A stretch of 6,768 nucleotides of DNA from contig PLDP01000284.1 of the NCBI GenBank assembly GCA_003136795.1, positions 38,393 to 45,160 of the forward strand, in the 5' to 3' direction. The position numbers were made by a program, and so were the translations under genes. The notes under the pieces were generated by a model. It did not search any database. It worked only from the letters and a program-made list of their open reading frames with translations, and was not told the DNA's origin. This document shows, in pieces, positions 6,556 through 6,768 of this stretch; the first letter of the stretch is position 1, and the number at the start of each line of letters is the position of its first letter. The DNA is from Actinomycetota bacterium. Lineage in GTDB: Bacteria > Actinomycetota > Thermoleophilia > Gaiellales > Gaiellaceae.

Positions 6556-6606
6556 GGTTTCCTAAACCGGGCACCCGAGCCGCAGAACTGACTCTCGTTC
6601 TTTTCC

Positions 6607-6768
6607 TCAAGGAAGCTCGACGAGCCCCGAGTGATCGTCGAGAGGCAAAAACGAGCCGCCGACAGTTGCCGAGACCTCTATTGCTTCGTGGTTCACTATG
6701 CCGCTCGTGACGGCCGCGAACGCCGTGTCCGCCGCGTCCCGACCGGTGACGATCCGCACGAGCGACGG
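6607..6768 (-). CDS. C-terminal end of an unrecognised protein (5' part beyond the window)
   Basis: The minus strand is open from the window edge to a TGA at 6609-6607, giving the last 53 residues of a protein. The frame starts PSLVRIVTGRDAADTAFAAV and ends HSGLVELP. The first 23 codons visible have G or C in the third position at all but one, as expected for a real gene in this genome; bias weakens toward the end. The fragment has no cysteine, no membrane segment and no motif I recognise. It converges on lysR, so it belongs to a separate transcription unit. It may have nothing to do with CO oxidation. Confidence 0.6.
   Translation of the reverse strand, partial: PSLVRIVTGRDAADTAFAAVTSGIVNHEAIEVSATVGGSFLPLDDHSGLVELP

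Noticed and set aside
6551..6575. tRNA-like anticodon arm (loop TTCCTAA, as in an Arg-CCT tRNA)
   Set aside because: The five-base stem has a mismatch, and no acceptor stem, D arm or GTTCRANTCC T arm is found at the right distances.
6516..6710. Plus-strand open frame of 64 codons after lysR
   Set aside because: It runs through the hairpins and overlaps the minus-strand gene end, whose codon bias is better; no ribosome site or motif supports it.
1..6768. CRISPR arrays, insertion sequences, riboswitches and RNA genes
   Set aside because: No regular spaced repeats, transposase-like frames, terminal repeats, or recognisable tRNA/rRNA/riboswitch cores were found by reading both strands.

Overview
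The window carries most of a carbon monoxide dehydrogenase (CODH, aerobic molybdenum-copper type) operon on the minus strand, a divergent LysR-type regulator on the plus strand, and the tail of an unrelated gene converging from the right edge. The DNA is GC-rich, with genes strongly biased to G/C in third codon positions. Tight operon packing, a GTG start, and a LysR regulator facing the CODH genes suggest a high-GC Gram-positive (actinobacterial) host. That taxonomic reading is inference; I see no rRNA or other marker.

Layout, right to left along the operon: coxM (FAD subunit, 5404-4529), coxS (2x[2Fe-2S] subunit, 4527-4048), coxL (molybdenum subunit, 4048-1676), an XdhC-family maturation factor with a C-terminal YHS domain (1659-733), and a coxD/MoxR-type AAA+ ATPase that runs off the left edge (733-1). 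Junctions are 1-base overlaps or gaps of 1 to 16 bases, so one polycistronic, translationally coupled message is likely. CoxL has the form I signature AYACSFR with the copper-ligating cysteine at residue 371. This marks a true CO dehydrogenase rather than a form II paralogue or a xanthine/aldehyde oxidase.

How the genes work together: CoxL oxidises CO at a Mo-S-Cu centre, CoxS carries the electrons through two [2Fe-2S] clusters, and CoxM passes them through FAD to the respiratory chain. The XdhC-YHS protein and the CoxD-like ATPase are expected to mature the sulfurated, copper-loaded cofactor. The YHS module is fused to the XdhC factor and shows a C-x22-C-x3-C metal-binding pattern, which makes it a candidate copper handler for this enzyme.

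The 101-base gap between coxM and the lysR gene holds an 18-bp near-perfect palindrome, a good candidate operator. The gap after lysR (6472-6606) holds a GC hairpin followed by a T run and a perfect 12-bp inverted repeat, and separates lysR from a convergent gene of which only the last 53 codons are visible.
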